Source: Anastrepha obliqua
Lineage: Eukaryota; Arthropoda; Insecta; Diptera; Tephritidae
Direction: 5' to 3'
NCBI RefSeq assembly: GCF_027943255.1
Contig: NC_072895.1
Span: 86,430,001-86,494,000, forward strand
Length of the DNA: 64,000 nt
A program made the position numbers and the translations under genes. This document shows positions 21,757-33,849 of this stretch, in pieces (the first letter of the stretch is position 1; every line of letters begins with the position of its first letter). The notes below the pieces were generated by a model that saw only the letters and a list, made by a program, of their open reading frames with translations, did no database searches and had not been told where the DNA came from.

Positions 21757-23105
21757 ATTAGGTTAGGGGTAGTCAGAGTTTTAAAAAAATTGTATTTATT
21801 TTTCATTTTCTTGAAGTAAAGGGTGTTTTTTTAGAGGTTAGGTTTTCAAGATGAAATAAAACGTATATAATTTAATGTTATGGCCAAGAATTTAGCTTTA
21901 TTATAAAGATAAGGGTTTGCCATTATGTTTTAAAAATGATTTCGGGCAAGTGGCCGCCGCGGCTGGCTGGAATAAATTCCAGCCGAGAGGCCCAATTTTC
22001 GACCACTTTTTGCTGCAATTGAGGCCATATGTCAGCAATAACGCGCCGAATATTCTCTTCCAAGGCGTCAATCGTTTCGGGCTTATCTGCGTAGACAAGC
22101 GACTTCACATAGCCCCACAAGAAATAGTCCAGCGGTGTTATATCGCACGATCTTGGAGGCCACGCCACAGGTCCACGGCGCGAGATAATGCGCTCACCAA
22201 AAGTTTCCTTCAATAAATCGATTGTTGCGTTGGCTGTATGGCATGTAGCGCCGTCTTGTTGGAACCAAAGGTCGTCCACATCAACATCGTCCAATTCAGG
22301 CACGAAAAAGTCATTAATCATGGCTCTATAGCGCTCTCCATTGAATGTAACATTATGGCCGGCTTCATTTTTAAAGAAATATGGACCAATGATTCCCTCT
22401 GCCCATAGAGCACACCAAACAGTGACTTTTTGAGGATGTAACGGCGTCTCAGCAATGGCTTGTGGATTATGTTCACTCCAAATGCGACTATTTTGCTTAT
22501 TGACATACCCATTCAACCAAAAGTGAGCTTCATCGCTGAACAAAATTTTCTTCGATGCGTCGCGCGAACCGAACCATTATTTTCGTAATAAATTTGCACG
22601 ATTTGCAAACGTTGTTTAGGTGTAAGTCTATTCATTATGAAATGGCAAACCAAACTGAGCATAAATCAAGTGACAGCTGTCAAAAAGACCATCTACGAAA
22701 AAAGTAGTGCCAACTTGAAAACCTAACCTCTAAATAAAACACCCTTTATATAATAATATTATATCTTAAAAATATTGTGTGAAAATTTGAAGGGAATCCG
22801 ACAAATACTTCGTATTATTCAACAGGTAACTCGGTAATCGATAGCAACTTTAAATGCGTTTTTCTCAAAACTATGTTTTTTGAATTGGTGATCACTGTAA
22901 CTTAAAAACGGCTTGGTAGATTTCAATAAAATGTATACTGCTCTCGAAAAACATAGAAAACTCGTGCCTAATCGAAGGATTTTTTTCAAAATTTCGTTTT
23001 TTTATTAATTAATTAACTGTCGGTTTTTTTCTCAAAAATCTGAAAAATATTTCTTATTTGAAAACAAGCTCTATCACGCACAAGATTATCTATTGAAATA
23101 ACTAA
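21757..23105 (-). mobile_element. TTAA-type MITE, copy 2, interrupted by a Tc1-like element
   Basis: Starts GGTTAGGGGTAGTCAGAG like the ends of the 8531 element. After the Tc1-like insertion it continues with blocks shared in inverted order with 9480-9839, for example TATCTTAAAAATATTGTGTG, AACTATGTTTTTTGAA and TGGTGATCACTGTAACTTAA. The far end is lost near 23105. Confidence 0.7.
21819..22746 (-). mobile_element. Tc1/mariner-superfamily element with internal deletion
   Basis: 928 bp between TA dinucleotides (21817-21818, 22747-22748). Inverted ends are AAGGGTGTTTTTTTAGAGGT and, on the other strand, AAGGGTGTTTTATTTAGAGG. A minus-strand frame of 206 residues (22543-21923) carries the catalytic region: FSDEAHFWLNG, WFQQDGATCHT and WPPRSCDITPLDYFLWG. 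The N-terminal helix-turn-helix start (MNRLTPKQRLQIVQIYYE, near 22637) is fused out of frame to the catalytic part, so most of the DNA-binding domain was deleted. It can only be moved by a transposase supplied elsewhere. Confidence 0.85.
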
Positions 23106-23329
23106 TTGGGTGCAATACATGAAACAATTTATAAAGTCATATCCAACTTACGCGATGTTCACTTTTTCTGGTTTCATCCATTCACACCTCCACCATCCAT
23201 TTTCACCTCCGAACAGTGTTATTGGCGCATATATCGTTTCGTAAGTGATTGGGCCAGCTTCCCCGTTAATTTCCGACATCTTGATGTTGTTACACTGTTC
23301 TATACCGCCTCGGTGCCGTAAATTATGTT

Positions 23330-23480
23330 TTGAGATGCTTTTTCAAAGCGGAAATACACTCGGAGGCGACCGCAATTAGGAAAAACGTGTTTGCCATTTG
23401 CTGTTTCATGCAAGCCAGTTGGGCTTCGAACACCGGCTAACCAAGTGAAAGTCTCGCCCAAATCGCCTCGGCTATCCCGC
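23330..23480 (-). mobile_element. tRNA-derived SINE fragment
   Basis: Short, rearranged piece with GCGGAAATACACTCGGAGG, GCGACCGCAATTAGGAAAAA and a GGGCTTCGAACACCGG tract. The blocks match the SINE at 40795-41104. Confidence 0.5.
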
Positions 23481-25737
23481 ACTTTAGAAAATTATTTTTC
23501 TATTGAAAATATTAAAATAATATTTTTATTATCTACGAGTGTACTTGTTTGTGGGCATGTTAGGTACATATTTGTTAGTCTGAACAACGTAAGTCCGATG
23601 TCTACTTCAAGGAACTCTATCGGACATGAACAATATCGGACACCTAGTGCCAGAATGCTTAAGCTTTGGTGCAACTGAAAATAAACCAACTAGAGTGTTT
23701 TCCTCAACTTAAATATTGTGATAGAGTTACGTGACAAAGTTGGGACAGTTAACTTTTCTAAATTGGGTGAGCAATATTTTTTAACCAGACTAATATTTTT
23801 TGCCAGACTAATATTCTTTCCATATGTTCATTGCATCCTAACTAATAGTCATTTCACCCAGTTAGTTCCTTAAAAGTTTTTCTTTCTTTTTATACCTTCA
23901 ACCTTAAGCTGCCATACTGTTGGAACTCCCTAACATCCGATTATGTTAATCATCATTTTACTAAAAAAATTCGAACTATTCGAAACTCTGAATATTCCCA
24001 TTAGACGGAGGAGACGAATAGCCAAAAAGTGGAAAAATATTTGTTCCACCATTTATATTATATAAATATTATGTTCTCAAGAGGTAAAGAGGTGTCAATT
24101 GATCACATTTTCTGTAATTCCAAAGGCCTGTGATAACTTGTTCTCTCAGTTCAATTTGTTATAACGGCTATTCGTTCAAGGTCGTAAGTGACAATAATTA
24201 ATTTTTTTAATAACTTTCACTTCTTGGCAGTGAATTGTAAATAAGCGAATGTATTTTTGGTATAGAAATAGTCGGAAATAAATGGGCCAGCGGTTAAAAT
24301 TTACAGATATCTACATTTTATATGAATAATTTAAGACGCACTCTACAAATCTGCAGAGAAATCTCTATATTTTTGTAGTCACCACAACCAATGACAGATC
24401 TTTGGTCTTCATGGGATAGTCAATTCTGTGCTACCGCAACGATTCTGGCTTATATCCGGCTAAAGGCTTACTTTAATATTATTTCTTAATAGTTATCACA
24501 ACAGTGATATTTTTCTTTGGTCAATATAAATGAGAGATATGCGCATTTCTACGATCGCTGGCCCCAAAAAATAACAAATTAACAAATAATCAATATTCAA
24601 AGAGTAATTTTCACTTTAACTTTTTAACCAGAAAAATTTTCTTCTAAATATTGCGTTATTCAGATTTGTAGACTGAAACAAGGCGAATCTATTAGAGGTG
24701 GTGTTGGTAAAGCAGCTGATTTGTTTTTTTTTCTTTCCATATCCATGTGGCTGTCAGCACAGAATAAAGCAGGGCGAATTCATTTTTTGTTTTCAACTTT
24801 TCCAATACTTTGCCATGACAATCAAGCGTACTAAACATTGTCGTTGGTCTAGTGCCACCACCTTTAATAAATGCGCCTTGGACTGAACTGAAACCTTTTT
24901 TCTCCCCAATTTGTTTAAGTATAAAAGAGGTTTAAGCTACTACAAATTTTCACACAGGGTAGGCTGTGAGTGTGTATACGCATATAAAGAAATATTGGCT
25001 GCATTTGGCTACCACTTCGCTGCCATTTTGTTGAGAAGGTCACGGTCAGCTGCTTACAGTAGTGAAATGGAATTTGAACGGAAATAGGAAATCATACATA
25101 CATACATGCATATATGCCTATGTATGGTGTGTATGCACAATGATACGAACTGTAAGAGAGCTTCTCTTAAGGGAGTTATAGAAAACACAAAAGAATAAAT
25201 AATTAATGGGTAATTAAAAATGAACGGTATTCGATGACAATTCTCGTTTATTAATTAGTACAAATATCCGAAGCCATTACAGATAAACGATATATTACAT
25301 TTAGCAATTTTTTGCTTGCAGATCAGCTAATTATAGCAAATTTATTATTCCGTAACAGGATTTTCATTGAAAATTGTCTATTTTTTAATCCGAACACTCT
25401 CTTTCGGTTGTTTTGGGTAACTTTTAATGCCAGTTTACTTGTAAAGAATTACTCCCTTAACACTAAGGCCCATTATACAGCGGAAAACCCCATTTTTGTT
25501 TGAAAAATTTCAGTCAGCCAGTTGTTACAACTTTCGAATTTTTACTCATTTTTCTAAAAATATCACAGTCGTGTCTCATTTATTAAGAAATACCCACATC
25601 ACACCATTCATGGGAATTAGCCGTCGTTCAAGCTAACGGGTGTTATTTTTCGATACAGTACACTTGTTTTCAAATAAAAGAAAAATTAGTAAAATGACCA
25701 ATATTTAGCACGCAAACTTGACGGTATTTATTGTTTA
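23481..25737. other. LRR-gene intron 1, unique-looking AT-rich DNA
   Basis: No coding feature was recognised. A fragment at about 24405-24480 (GCTTATATCCGGCTAAAGGC) resembles the core of the short retroposon at 5378. Confidence 0.4.
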
Positions 25738-27400
25738 CTAGCAGACCCGGCAGACGCTGTCTTACCGAAACGTTGGCTCGCCTTTTATTAACTGGTTCAC
25801 TAAAAGTAGTTTTTATACATATTTGAAATTGTTATAAACAATCGGTAGACGATGTGTTTTTATATTTGAGTTTTTTTATAATTTAAATTCTATTACATAT
25901 GTGACTAAGTCATTAAATCTTAACACTGAAAGAAAGTATGTTTGGTTTTTATATCAATGCAAGTTGATGAGCATTTTTTTTCGTTAATCCCTGAGGTCTA
26001 TAGATGAACAAACTTGACGATTTTCCAACGCGAAAACACGAGTGATCAAGTTAAAAAAAAGCCAAGCGAATTGCGCCTGTTTCGATGCACACCCAAGTAT
26101 TGCAAAAAAACAAAAACAAAATTAAAACCAAAGCTTTCTATGTTGCACTATGTTGACTATGAATTTAAAAGTCATTTATGAACGTTATGAAAGGTCAGTT
26201 ATATAGTTTTAAGAGAAATACCTTTAGAGATTTAAATACGCATTTTATTTATGATTCGACTCCAGCGCCACCTAGCAATTAAAGTTTGAACTAAATTATT
26301 TCTATTAATATTAGCAATACGCAGGCCCGACGAGAGGGGGGTCCAATCGGGTATTTTTTCCCCCGGGCCCGGAGTTTTCAGAGGGGCCCGGATTCGAGGG
26401 TAATTCCAAGAAATTTCCTGCTTAAAAAAATATAGTAAATAAAACTTCTACCAGAGTTCCGTTACAAATTTTTTTTGGTGTCACAAGGCGAATTTTACTG
26501 GAAATTCGGAATGTTGTATACCTCCGTTCGACTTGTTGAATGCCATCACAGCTAAAAACTTGGATACTCTGTTCCCGAACATCTGCATTGCTTTGCGAAT
26601 ATTCTGCACCCTGCCAGTATTGGTTGCCGTCGCCGAAAGATCGTTCAGCGCTTTATCAAGGATCAAAGACTACCATCGTTCTTGTTCAACTCAGAGTCGA
26701 GTAACAGGATTGGCAACTTTGTATTTGGACTCTGAGTTAGCAAGGATACTCGACTTCGATGATATTACAAGAGCTTTTGCCTCAGCTAAAGCAAGAAAAG
26801 CAAAATTCTAAGCATCGTGGCAGTCATTTTCAAATATTTGTAAGGCTCACAAAATGAATAAAAAATTTTAACTTTTTTCAGCTGCGTTTTTTATTTCAGA
26901 TCTGCTGAAGAGTTTTCTAAAATTCATTTTAATCAATATTTCATAATTAATTCTATCAAAAATTTTATCAATGAGTTTTTCAATGTTTAAATGTTATATC
27001 ACTATAACATAATACGCATTTTGATAAATAAAAAAAATTTGCGGGCCCCCATCTCAAGTTCCCCCCGGGGCCCGAATACTCTCTCCACGGCCCTGGCAAT
27101 ACGTATTCCAAATATGAGTAAAATAGGCCCATAAATACGCATTTTAGTTATAACTCGACTCCAGCGCCACCTGACGGCAAATTTTCTTCCAAGACTGCTT
27201 CCATTTCTATTGCTAAAACATATTCCAAACATGAATAGAATCATAGAAATACCTAGATTTAAAATTTGAACGCCACCTGCCGGGTTCAAATATAAATCTA
27301 AACCATCCATGTATCAACCCAAACCCACTCGCAAAATTTCATCAAAATTCGTACAGCCGCTTAGGAGGAATGCAGTGACAAAGCGCTAGTACGCGCTAAA
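25738..27400. repeat. dispersed repeat (AGCAGACCCGGCAGACG start), split by a hAT element
   Basis: Begins ACTAGCAGACCCGGCAGACG and contains duplicated blocks with ACTCCAGCGCCACCT (about 26255 and 27155). It ends with AAAATTTCATCAAAATTCG and CAGCCGCTTAGGAGGA near 27360. The motifs resemble a widespread insect repeat family that I cannot assign to a class. The limits are approximate. Confidence 0.45.
26322..27095 (+). mobile_element. internally deleted hAT transposon
   Basis: A perfect 8-bp target duplication GCAATACG (26314-26321 and 27096-27103) flanks ends CAGGCCCGACGAGAGGGG and, read on the other strand, CAGGGCCGTGGAGAGAG. The plus frame at 26533-26811 (LPVLVAVAERSFSALSRIKD, then LATLYLDSELARILDFDDI) is the C-terminal dimerisation domain of hAT transposases. 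The DNA-binding domain and most of the catalytic region are missing, so the copy is non-autonomous. Confidence 0.9.
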
Positions 27401-27649
27401 CACGTGCCGAATGTTGACCCAAAATGTTTTTGAGCGATGGAAATCTTTATTTCGACCTTTACGCGATCTAATACTTGTCTGTTTGTATACTGTAGCTGTC
27501 TAGTTCACAACTGCTAAATATGATTGACGCACGACGCCATTTGCAAAAAATACACAACTTCCGATTGGGTGAATAATTTTGCGCCACCTTGTAATAATAT
27601 GACAGCCAATTACCATTCTGTCCTCAGTGATCTATCCTAGTGCGAGCAA

Positions 27650-27790
27650 TAGGAAATGCGTTGCTGGAGTGAAAAAATTCTCATAAAAGCTATTTGCCAT
27701 TTAAGACGGCAAAAAAAGTGAAGGTTCCTCTATTTGTGGGATAACATCACGACGCACATCACAAAGTGGAGTAGAAACTAAGTCTATCCT
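27650..27790 (+). mobile_element. tRNA-derived SINE fragment, diverged
   Basis: Reads TCTCATAAAAGCTATTTGCC, then GGACGCACATCACAAA-like blocks, the reverse complement of the 40795-41104 SINE body. Confidence 0.5.
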
Positions 27791-28840
27791 TAGACTCCCA
27801 TTCCTTTCAAACACCACACGAAAATTTCACTTTTTGCATTGCCCTTGACTAAAAAACAGTTTGTGATTAATGGAAAACGCTGATATGCTTTTCGAATAAA
27901 AAAAATTGAAAGTGAGATGAATTGATTATTAAGTGCAAACATAAATCCTCTTGATACATAACACATGGGCTGAAAAGTCCGGAGCCTAACACATAGTTTT
28001 ATTCCATTCACCTCTTTTTCAGTCATTACTAATCTTAAAAAGACAGCTTTTAAAATTTTACGATATTCTATTCATTAGTTAGTGAGTTATTGTGCTAAGA
28101 GTGACGCTATTCTGTTAATTTGGATAAAAAAGAGTTTCGTGTTTTAATTTTTCTTTGTTTCTTAATGGGCAAAAATACCGTTCAAGCGAAGCAATGGCTT
28201 GAAAAGTATTCTGGGAACTCCGCTCCATCAGAAACAACAATAAAACGATGGTTTACTTCAAACGTGGTCGTAGAGACACCGATGATGCACAGCGCAGTGG
28301 ACGTCCAAATGAAGCCGTAACACCAGAAAACATCAAATAAATCCACAAAATCGTTTTGAATGAACGAAAAGTGAAGTTGCGTGAGTTAGCTGACATCGTA
28401 AAGATATCAAAAAACGCATTGGCTTTGTATTGCGTGAGCATTTGACTATGAAAAGGCTCTGTTCAAAGTGAGTGCAGTGAGTGCCGCGTTTGCTCAATGT
28501 TTTGTTTCATCAAGACAACGCATCGTGGCACAAGTCAATCAAAACAATGACAAAACTAATTACATGAATTGAACTTCGAATTGCTCCCACATCCTCCGCG
28601 TTCGCTAGATTTGGCTCGCAGTGACTGTTAAAAGACCTAAAAAATGCTCGCCGGTAAAAAATGTTGCTCGAATGAAGAGGTTATCGCTGAAATTGAGGCC
28701 TATTTTGAGGCTAAAGACAAATCGTTCTACAACAGTGGTATTAAAATGTTTGAATGATTGCGTTAACCTTGATGGAAATTACGTTGATAAATAAAGCTAA
28801 TTTTGAATACCAAAAAAGAAACTGTGTTCTTTATTAGACG

Positions 28841-29548
28841 CCAAAAAAGGGAAGAAGGGCTATTTATTGGACCAACCAAATTTTTCGGCTTTAACAAAAA
28901 TAATATAAAACAGGAAACCAAAAAATGGATCCAAACTAAAATCAGGGAGCACTGAAACGGCACAAGTGACCTTAATCACTCGAAAAAGTTTTTGAACTTC
29001 AATGCCAACAAAGCAAAATCTGCTCTAACCCTAGATAAAAAGGGCCTCAGATTACTCAGTGGAGCACTTACAGGTCACTTTGCCTGTAATAAACACTTTA
29101 ACATAATAGGATCATGCAGGTTCTGCTGTGATGAAGAGGAGTCTATGGAACACTTAATCACCAACTGTGAGACATTAGGACACAGGAGACACATAATCCT
29201 GGGCTCGTACCTACTATAGGAGGAATACCTACAATTGCTTCCCCCTACGCGGCTCCACCTTGATGAAATGTTTACAGCAGTCCCAGGGTGGAAATCAGCC
29301 GAGGAGGAGGAATGTTATAGTGTTAGTGGGAGCATGCCCCACATACCACTGGTGCGACGGCACCTTTGATGATGTTTCTGACATTTTAATTTAAACCTCC
29401 TAAACAAAAAAAAAAAAAAAAAAAAAATTGCTTCCCCCTAGGAGCTAGTTCGATTCTTCGGTATACTAAATAATTATAATGAAGTAATTAGGAGCGCACA
29501 ATAGATCAATCTGAGGCCTTAGCCTAACCCGTACAATCATTACCATTG
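28841..29548 (+). mobile_element. LINE 3' fragment inserted in the mariner
   Basis: The 7-bp TTAGACG flanks it (28834-28840 and 29549-29555); the uninterrupted mariner would read TTAGACGCGGGACTTTTCAG. The plus frame at 28992-29219 encodes a LINE C-terminal finger (CRFCCDEEESMEHLITNC), and the frame ends LLPPRS once the later insertion at 29248-29425 is subtracted. Confidence 0.75.
29248..29425 (+). mobile_element. short poly(A)-tailed retroinsertion inside the LINE fragment
   Basis: A 15-bp direct repeat AATTGCTTCCCCCTA (29233-29247 and 29426-29440) flanks about 155 bp ending in an A-run of over 20. Target duplication plus tail is the mark of LINE-driven retroposition. The source of the inserted sequence is not identified. 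Confidence 0.8.
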
Positions 29549-29859
29549 TTAGACGCGGGACTTTTCAGCCCACGTGTTATGCATACATACATGATAACTA
29601 AATGCTTATTTGCATGCCATTTGATAACGATAATTATGTACTTAACCAACCCAAAGAAAAAAAAAAAACAGAACCAAATCTCTAAAACTATTTAGAAATT
29701 AAAGTTGAAAGTAAGTAGAAACAATTTGCAAAAATTCATTTTATTACCCAAAACTAAAAAGTTAAAAGAAATAAATAGTCTGTATGTATATACATTTATA
29801 CAAAAACAGCTCCTTTTCGAGGACAAAAAAACACGCTCAATATCTATTCATTGAAAATA

Positions 29860-30110
29860 ATACAATAATTAGTGAATACTTTGTGTCGCTACTCTTGGCT
29901 GGCAGTCTTCTTGTCATAGAATGTACTAAGGGTTTTGTAGCGCTTGTTTTTCGAGTGGTATATTTTCCCATATATCCTGAAGAGCTACCTTAACCTCATT
30001 TTTACTATTTAAATGGCGCTCACGTAACTTGGTCTCCAGGTGCTCGATGGGAATAAGATCTGCACTCACGTACTTTTTGACGTGATATATCAACCTTTCT
30101 TCAATTATTA
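29860..30110 (-). mobile_element. Tc1-like transposase C-terminal remnant
   Basis: The minus strand encodes DLIPIEHLETKLRERHLNSK and, after a frame change, SMTRRLPAKSSDTKYS. These match the end of Tc1-type transposases (IEHLWDEL, SMPRRLEAV...TKY). The element ends were not found. Confidence 0.6.
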
Positions 30111-30254
30111 CGTGGAATATTTCGGATCGTTGCCCTGCACAAGCCAATAATCACTACTAATATCCAATTTTGCAGTAGATAGAGCCAAAGAATCGAACGC
30201 TGCAAAAGTCTAGTGGTGAAAGTACAGAGCGAATCAAATTAGATACAACTTATA

Positions 30255-31524
30255 TCAGGTCAGTCCATAAGTTCGTGCGTTTTTTAAAGGTGGTTTTAAA
30301 ATTAATAAAAAAAGATTTTTAAAGTATTTATTAATCAATAATATATTTTCCTTCATTATTTACAATGTCTTCCCAACGTTTAGGCAAATTTTTAATTCCC
30401 TGTTCAAAAAATTGTTTGTCCTTGGAGCCAAAATACGCTTCGATATCCCTTTTTATAGCTTCTTTTGACGAGTAGTTCTTGTTACTCATATGGGATTGAA
30501 GTCCACGGAAAAGGTGATAATCACAAGGTGCAATATCCGGAGAGTATGGTGGATGCGACATTAGCTCCCATCCGAGCTCGTTCAGCTTGCCTAGTGTTTG
30601 CCTTGCGGTATGAGGTCTTGTGTTGTCGTAGTGAAACAAAACTTTGCGTCTATTCACTAAAGACGGTCGATTTTTTTTAAGTGCCTCATTCAGGTTTGAT
30701 AGCTGACGGGAATAATAATCAGCAGTTATCGTCTGGTTTGGTTCCAGAAGTTCATAATAAACAATACCGGCCATATCCCACCAAATATACAGGAGAAGCT
30801 TCTTGGGGTGAAGGCCATCTCTAGGGGTCGGTTCTGGTGTTTCATTTTTATCTAACCATTGGCAATTGCGAACATAATTAATGTAAACGACCTATTTTTC
30901 ATCACCAGTAATGAAACGGCTCAAAAAACTTTCCTTTTCAAGCCGTTGCAGCAGCTGAGAACACACATTCACTCTCTGCTGAAGGTTGGCGACGGAAATT
31001 CTATGCGGAATCCATTTTTCCAGCTTTGAAACCTTTCCCAACTGAACCAGGTGCCTGTGAACTGTTCCATGCGATGAATTTAACCTCTGATTTATCATAT
31101 CGACTGTCAAATTTGGCTCAGCTTCCACGAGTTCGCGCAAGGCGTCGAAGTTAAAGACTTCAGGACGACCAGCGCGCGGGGCATCCTCCACGTCGCAGTA
31201 ACCACTTCGGAATTTTGAAAACTACTTTTGCGCAGTCTTTACACTCACGGTATCCTCTCCATGAACAGTGTTTATTTCTGCAGCAGCAGTTGTTGCATTT
31301 TTACCACTTTTATAAAAAAATACAAAATATGCCTCTTACACGCGTTCGAAGACTCCATTTTATTTTTTAACAACACGTGCGATTAAAACCACTTGTTGAA
31401 TGCACAATATATCAGAGAAAATATAAATAGTTCCGTTATATTCCGCTGATAATTTTTTGTATGCAAAAATCGTACAAAAGTGAAATTATGGGTAAAATAC
31501 GCACGAAGTTATGGACTGACCTGA
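30255..31524 (-). mobile_element. full-length mariner with a broken transposase
   Basis: 1270 bp with inverted ends TCAGGTCAGTCCATAAGTTC and TCAGGTCAGTCCATAACTTC, flanked by TA. The minus strand encodes a DD34D mariner transposase in pieces: a region with a frame change near a T-run at about 31315, an in-frame TAG just after the codons AQK near 31230, the frame 31191-30892 ending at TAG after GDEK, and the frame 30774-30331 with HYDNTRPHTA and HPPYSPDIAPCDYHLF. At both TAG codons the family usually has Trp (TGG). The overall structure is complete, so it is a fairly young dead copy. Confidence 0.85.
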
Positions 31525-31529
31525 TATAT

Positions 31530-31740
31530 GTATGTAAGGACTTGTTGGGTATTTGGCTGGGCTTCTGTTCCTATTTGTGATGTGCGTCTTGATGTTGCTC
31601 CAGAAATGTTCCAGTTTTATGCTACCTCCAAACAGCAGATAGTTTTTATGAAAGGCTCTTTCGTGGCAGAAATACACTCGGGGGTTTGCTGTTTCCCGCC
31701 GATATCGAATTCCATACTTCAATTTGGCATGTGTGCTACA
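31530..31740 (-). mobile_element. tRNA-derived SINE, body portion
   Basis: Contains TTGTGATGTGCGTCTTGATG and GTGGCAGAAATACACTCGGG, colinear with the 40795-41104 copy. The tRNA-like head is lost. Confidence 0.65.
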
Positions 31741-31750
31741 CCTGAATTAA

Positions 31751-32186
31751 GGGGTTACATACGTCCAGCAGCGCCAAAAATGAGCTAAAAAAACTGTTTT
31801 TAGAAGAGATAACAATAGAAATAAATATAAACCAATTTTATACATTGTTTATTAGTACTTACACTTTATAAAAAGATTTATTTTAATTTTTCTTTACAAA
31901 AATTAGAGAACACACTTTCGAATATTAAAAAAAATCGCATCAAAAAAATTTCAAAACTCTATGAGTTATCATGCAGACCGTGCCGGAAAAAGCAGTTTCG
32001 AGAAAAACGAGTTTAAAATTTGAGGTAGAGAAGCGCGCGGACCGCTCTCTACCTAGTTAATGGGCTGTAGAAGCTATAATATGGGGAATTTCCGCACGAA
32101 AACTTCACCGTATATTCGTAAGATACTATACTTTCGCAATATCGAAAAAAAATCGATTTTTTGAAAATTTTGGATGTATGTAACCC
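31751..32186. mobile_element. 436-bp TTAA-type MITE
   Basis: TTAA on both sides (31747-31750 and 32187-32190). The inverted ends are GGGGTTACATACGTCCAGCA and, from the other strand, GGGTTACATACATCCAAAAT. The interior has CGAGAAAAACGAGTTTAAAA, recalling the CGAGAAAAACGCATTTAAA-like tract of the 8531 element, so the two TTAA families may be related. It is non-coding. Confidence 0.8.
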
Positions 32187-32190
32187 TTAA

Positions 32191-33049
32191 ATTTCAGCTT
32201 AATGTTTGAATTATTTAAGTTTAATTTAAATACAAAATTCGTTTGTCCATATTGAAAATCCCCATACACTCATTTGCGGGCCTTATTGGGACATTATCTT
32301 GATAAGTAATATTTTTAGACAATTAAAAATATTTACAGAGGAATAATAGTGGCATGTGCTTAAAGAATTTGGCATTCAAATTTGTCTATGACTTATTACA
32401 TAATACAAATATTTTACGAGATTATTTGACTAAGTTGAGTAATCAATTGTTCGCTTAATCACTTGTGCAATTTCCCAAGATTATTTTACTCGAAACTATA
32501 ATAACATACTTAAATAATTTTAAAATTTATTGAAATGAAATATTACATTCTTCAGTGCGTAGAATTTCAGCTCTATATAAAAATAATAAAAGTTTAACTA
32601 AAAAGTAATATTTATGTTTCAAAGGCCGGCTATGAAAAAGGGTTGCACCCTTTGATTATTAAGTTTAGTTCATGAATTTCATTTCATCTTCATTTCATTT
32701 TATTAAATCTTACAAACCAGATGTACAAAGTGAAGCTTATACTCAAACGTAAGACTTAAAAGTACTTATATATGTATTTCAGTTCTATTTCGTTTCATTT
32801 AGTCTAGGACATGACTGGTATGTCTTACAGTAAAATGTAAATGTAATAAAATGTAAATTCTAATAACATCAGAGAATTTCATTAACATTCACTGATAACA
32901 TCTCCCATTAAAGAGCTATAGAAACTAACAGTACAGAGCGCCGATAGAGCATGAGAAAGTTAAATGGCTGTTAGCACATGGAAATAAAATGGATTTTGAA
33001 CACGAAGAGGTTTGCTGGGTATATTAAAACTGATCAGCTCGAGATGTTT
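32191..33049. other. LRR-gene intron 1, no feature recognised
   Basis: AT-rich DNA without a recognisable element or gene. Confidence 0.4.
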
Positions 33050-33835
33050 AGAACAGTCAATGGGACCACTGATTACGTATTAAACAAACTTAAGAGACTG
33101 GATTATTCTTCTGTTTTCAAATGTCTTTAAACTAATTAACATACAGCGTACGGGAAGAGGGAAGTGGCTCTTCTCCCTTGCATACTTGCTATTCTAGTAG
33201 CATGGCAATTATAGGTCGGATTCCGCATAATAGAGGGATTTTGAACGAATTAAAGAGTTGTAGAGAGACTTTCTGGTATGCGGATCTTTGAAATCCTTTC
33301 AGTAGCGGTTCAAAAATTCTAGTTAACTGTGAACCTTTGGAAGGACATAACATACATGAGTTTTGAACGTAAGACGTTTATTCAGCACAACTCCAAGATC
33401 AATCAAATTGCTTACTGAAATAACTTCGGGATTAGAGACAATATAACACGATTATCGAACCTCAAAAGATCTAGAAATAAATATATGAGTCCATTTGTTA
33501 ATACTCAACGATAGTTTATTCCTGCGACTCCAATCGACAAGATTATTCAAGCCCTGTTGCAAGAGATGAATATCGGTCTGACAGGTTATATTAAGAAAGA
33601 ACTTCAAATTATCTCCATAAAGTAGAAATTTCGAATTTTTGAAATAACAACCAATATCATTAATATAAAGAATGAATAAAATTGGAAATGATTACTACCT
33701 TGTGGAACACCTAAAGACGCTGTAAAAGAAAACGACTTGCAATTTTCGATTTCAACAAATATTAACTTGTTCGAAATATAACATTTTAGCCAAGCCAAAA
33801 AATCGACATTAAGACGTTAATTCATATACAAAATA
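33050..33835 (-). mobile_element. LINE reverse transcriptase fragment
   Basis: Minus-strand frames show the central reverse transcriptase: FVEIENCKSFSFTASLGVPQ GS (the GVPQGS block), an ILYINDI-like segment and LLYGDN in place of the usual ADD catalytic box, followed by a LSINKWTHIF-like block. Several frames and stops; it is a fossil. It resembles jockey/CR1-type elements. Confidence 0.65.
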
Positions 33836-33849
33836 TTGACGAAACGTGT

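Larger units (their letters stand above)
27961..29577 (+). mobile_element. mariner transposon, decayed, hosting two later insertions
   Basis: Ends ACACATGGGCTGAAAAGTCC and, from the other strand, ACACGTGGGCTGAAAAGTCC, with TA on each side (27959-27960, 29578-29579). A plus frame from 28120 gives a mariner helix-turn-helix start (MDKKEFRVLIFLCF, ETTIKRWF). Later fragments in other frames contain FHQDNASWHKS and LPHPPRSLDLA-like catalytic motifs up to about 28760. Frameshifts, stops and an internal deletion make it inactive. A LINE fragment lies at 28841-29548. Confidence 0.85.
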
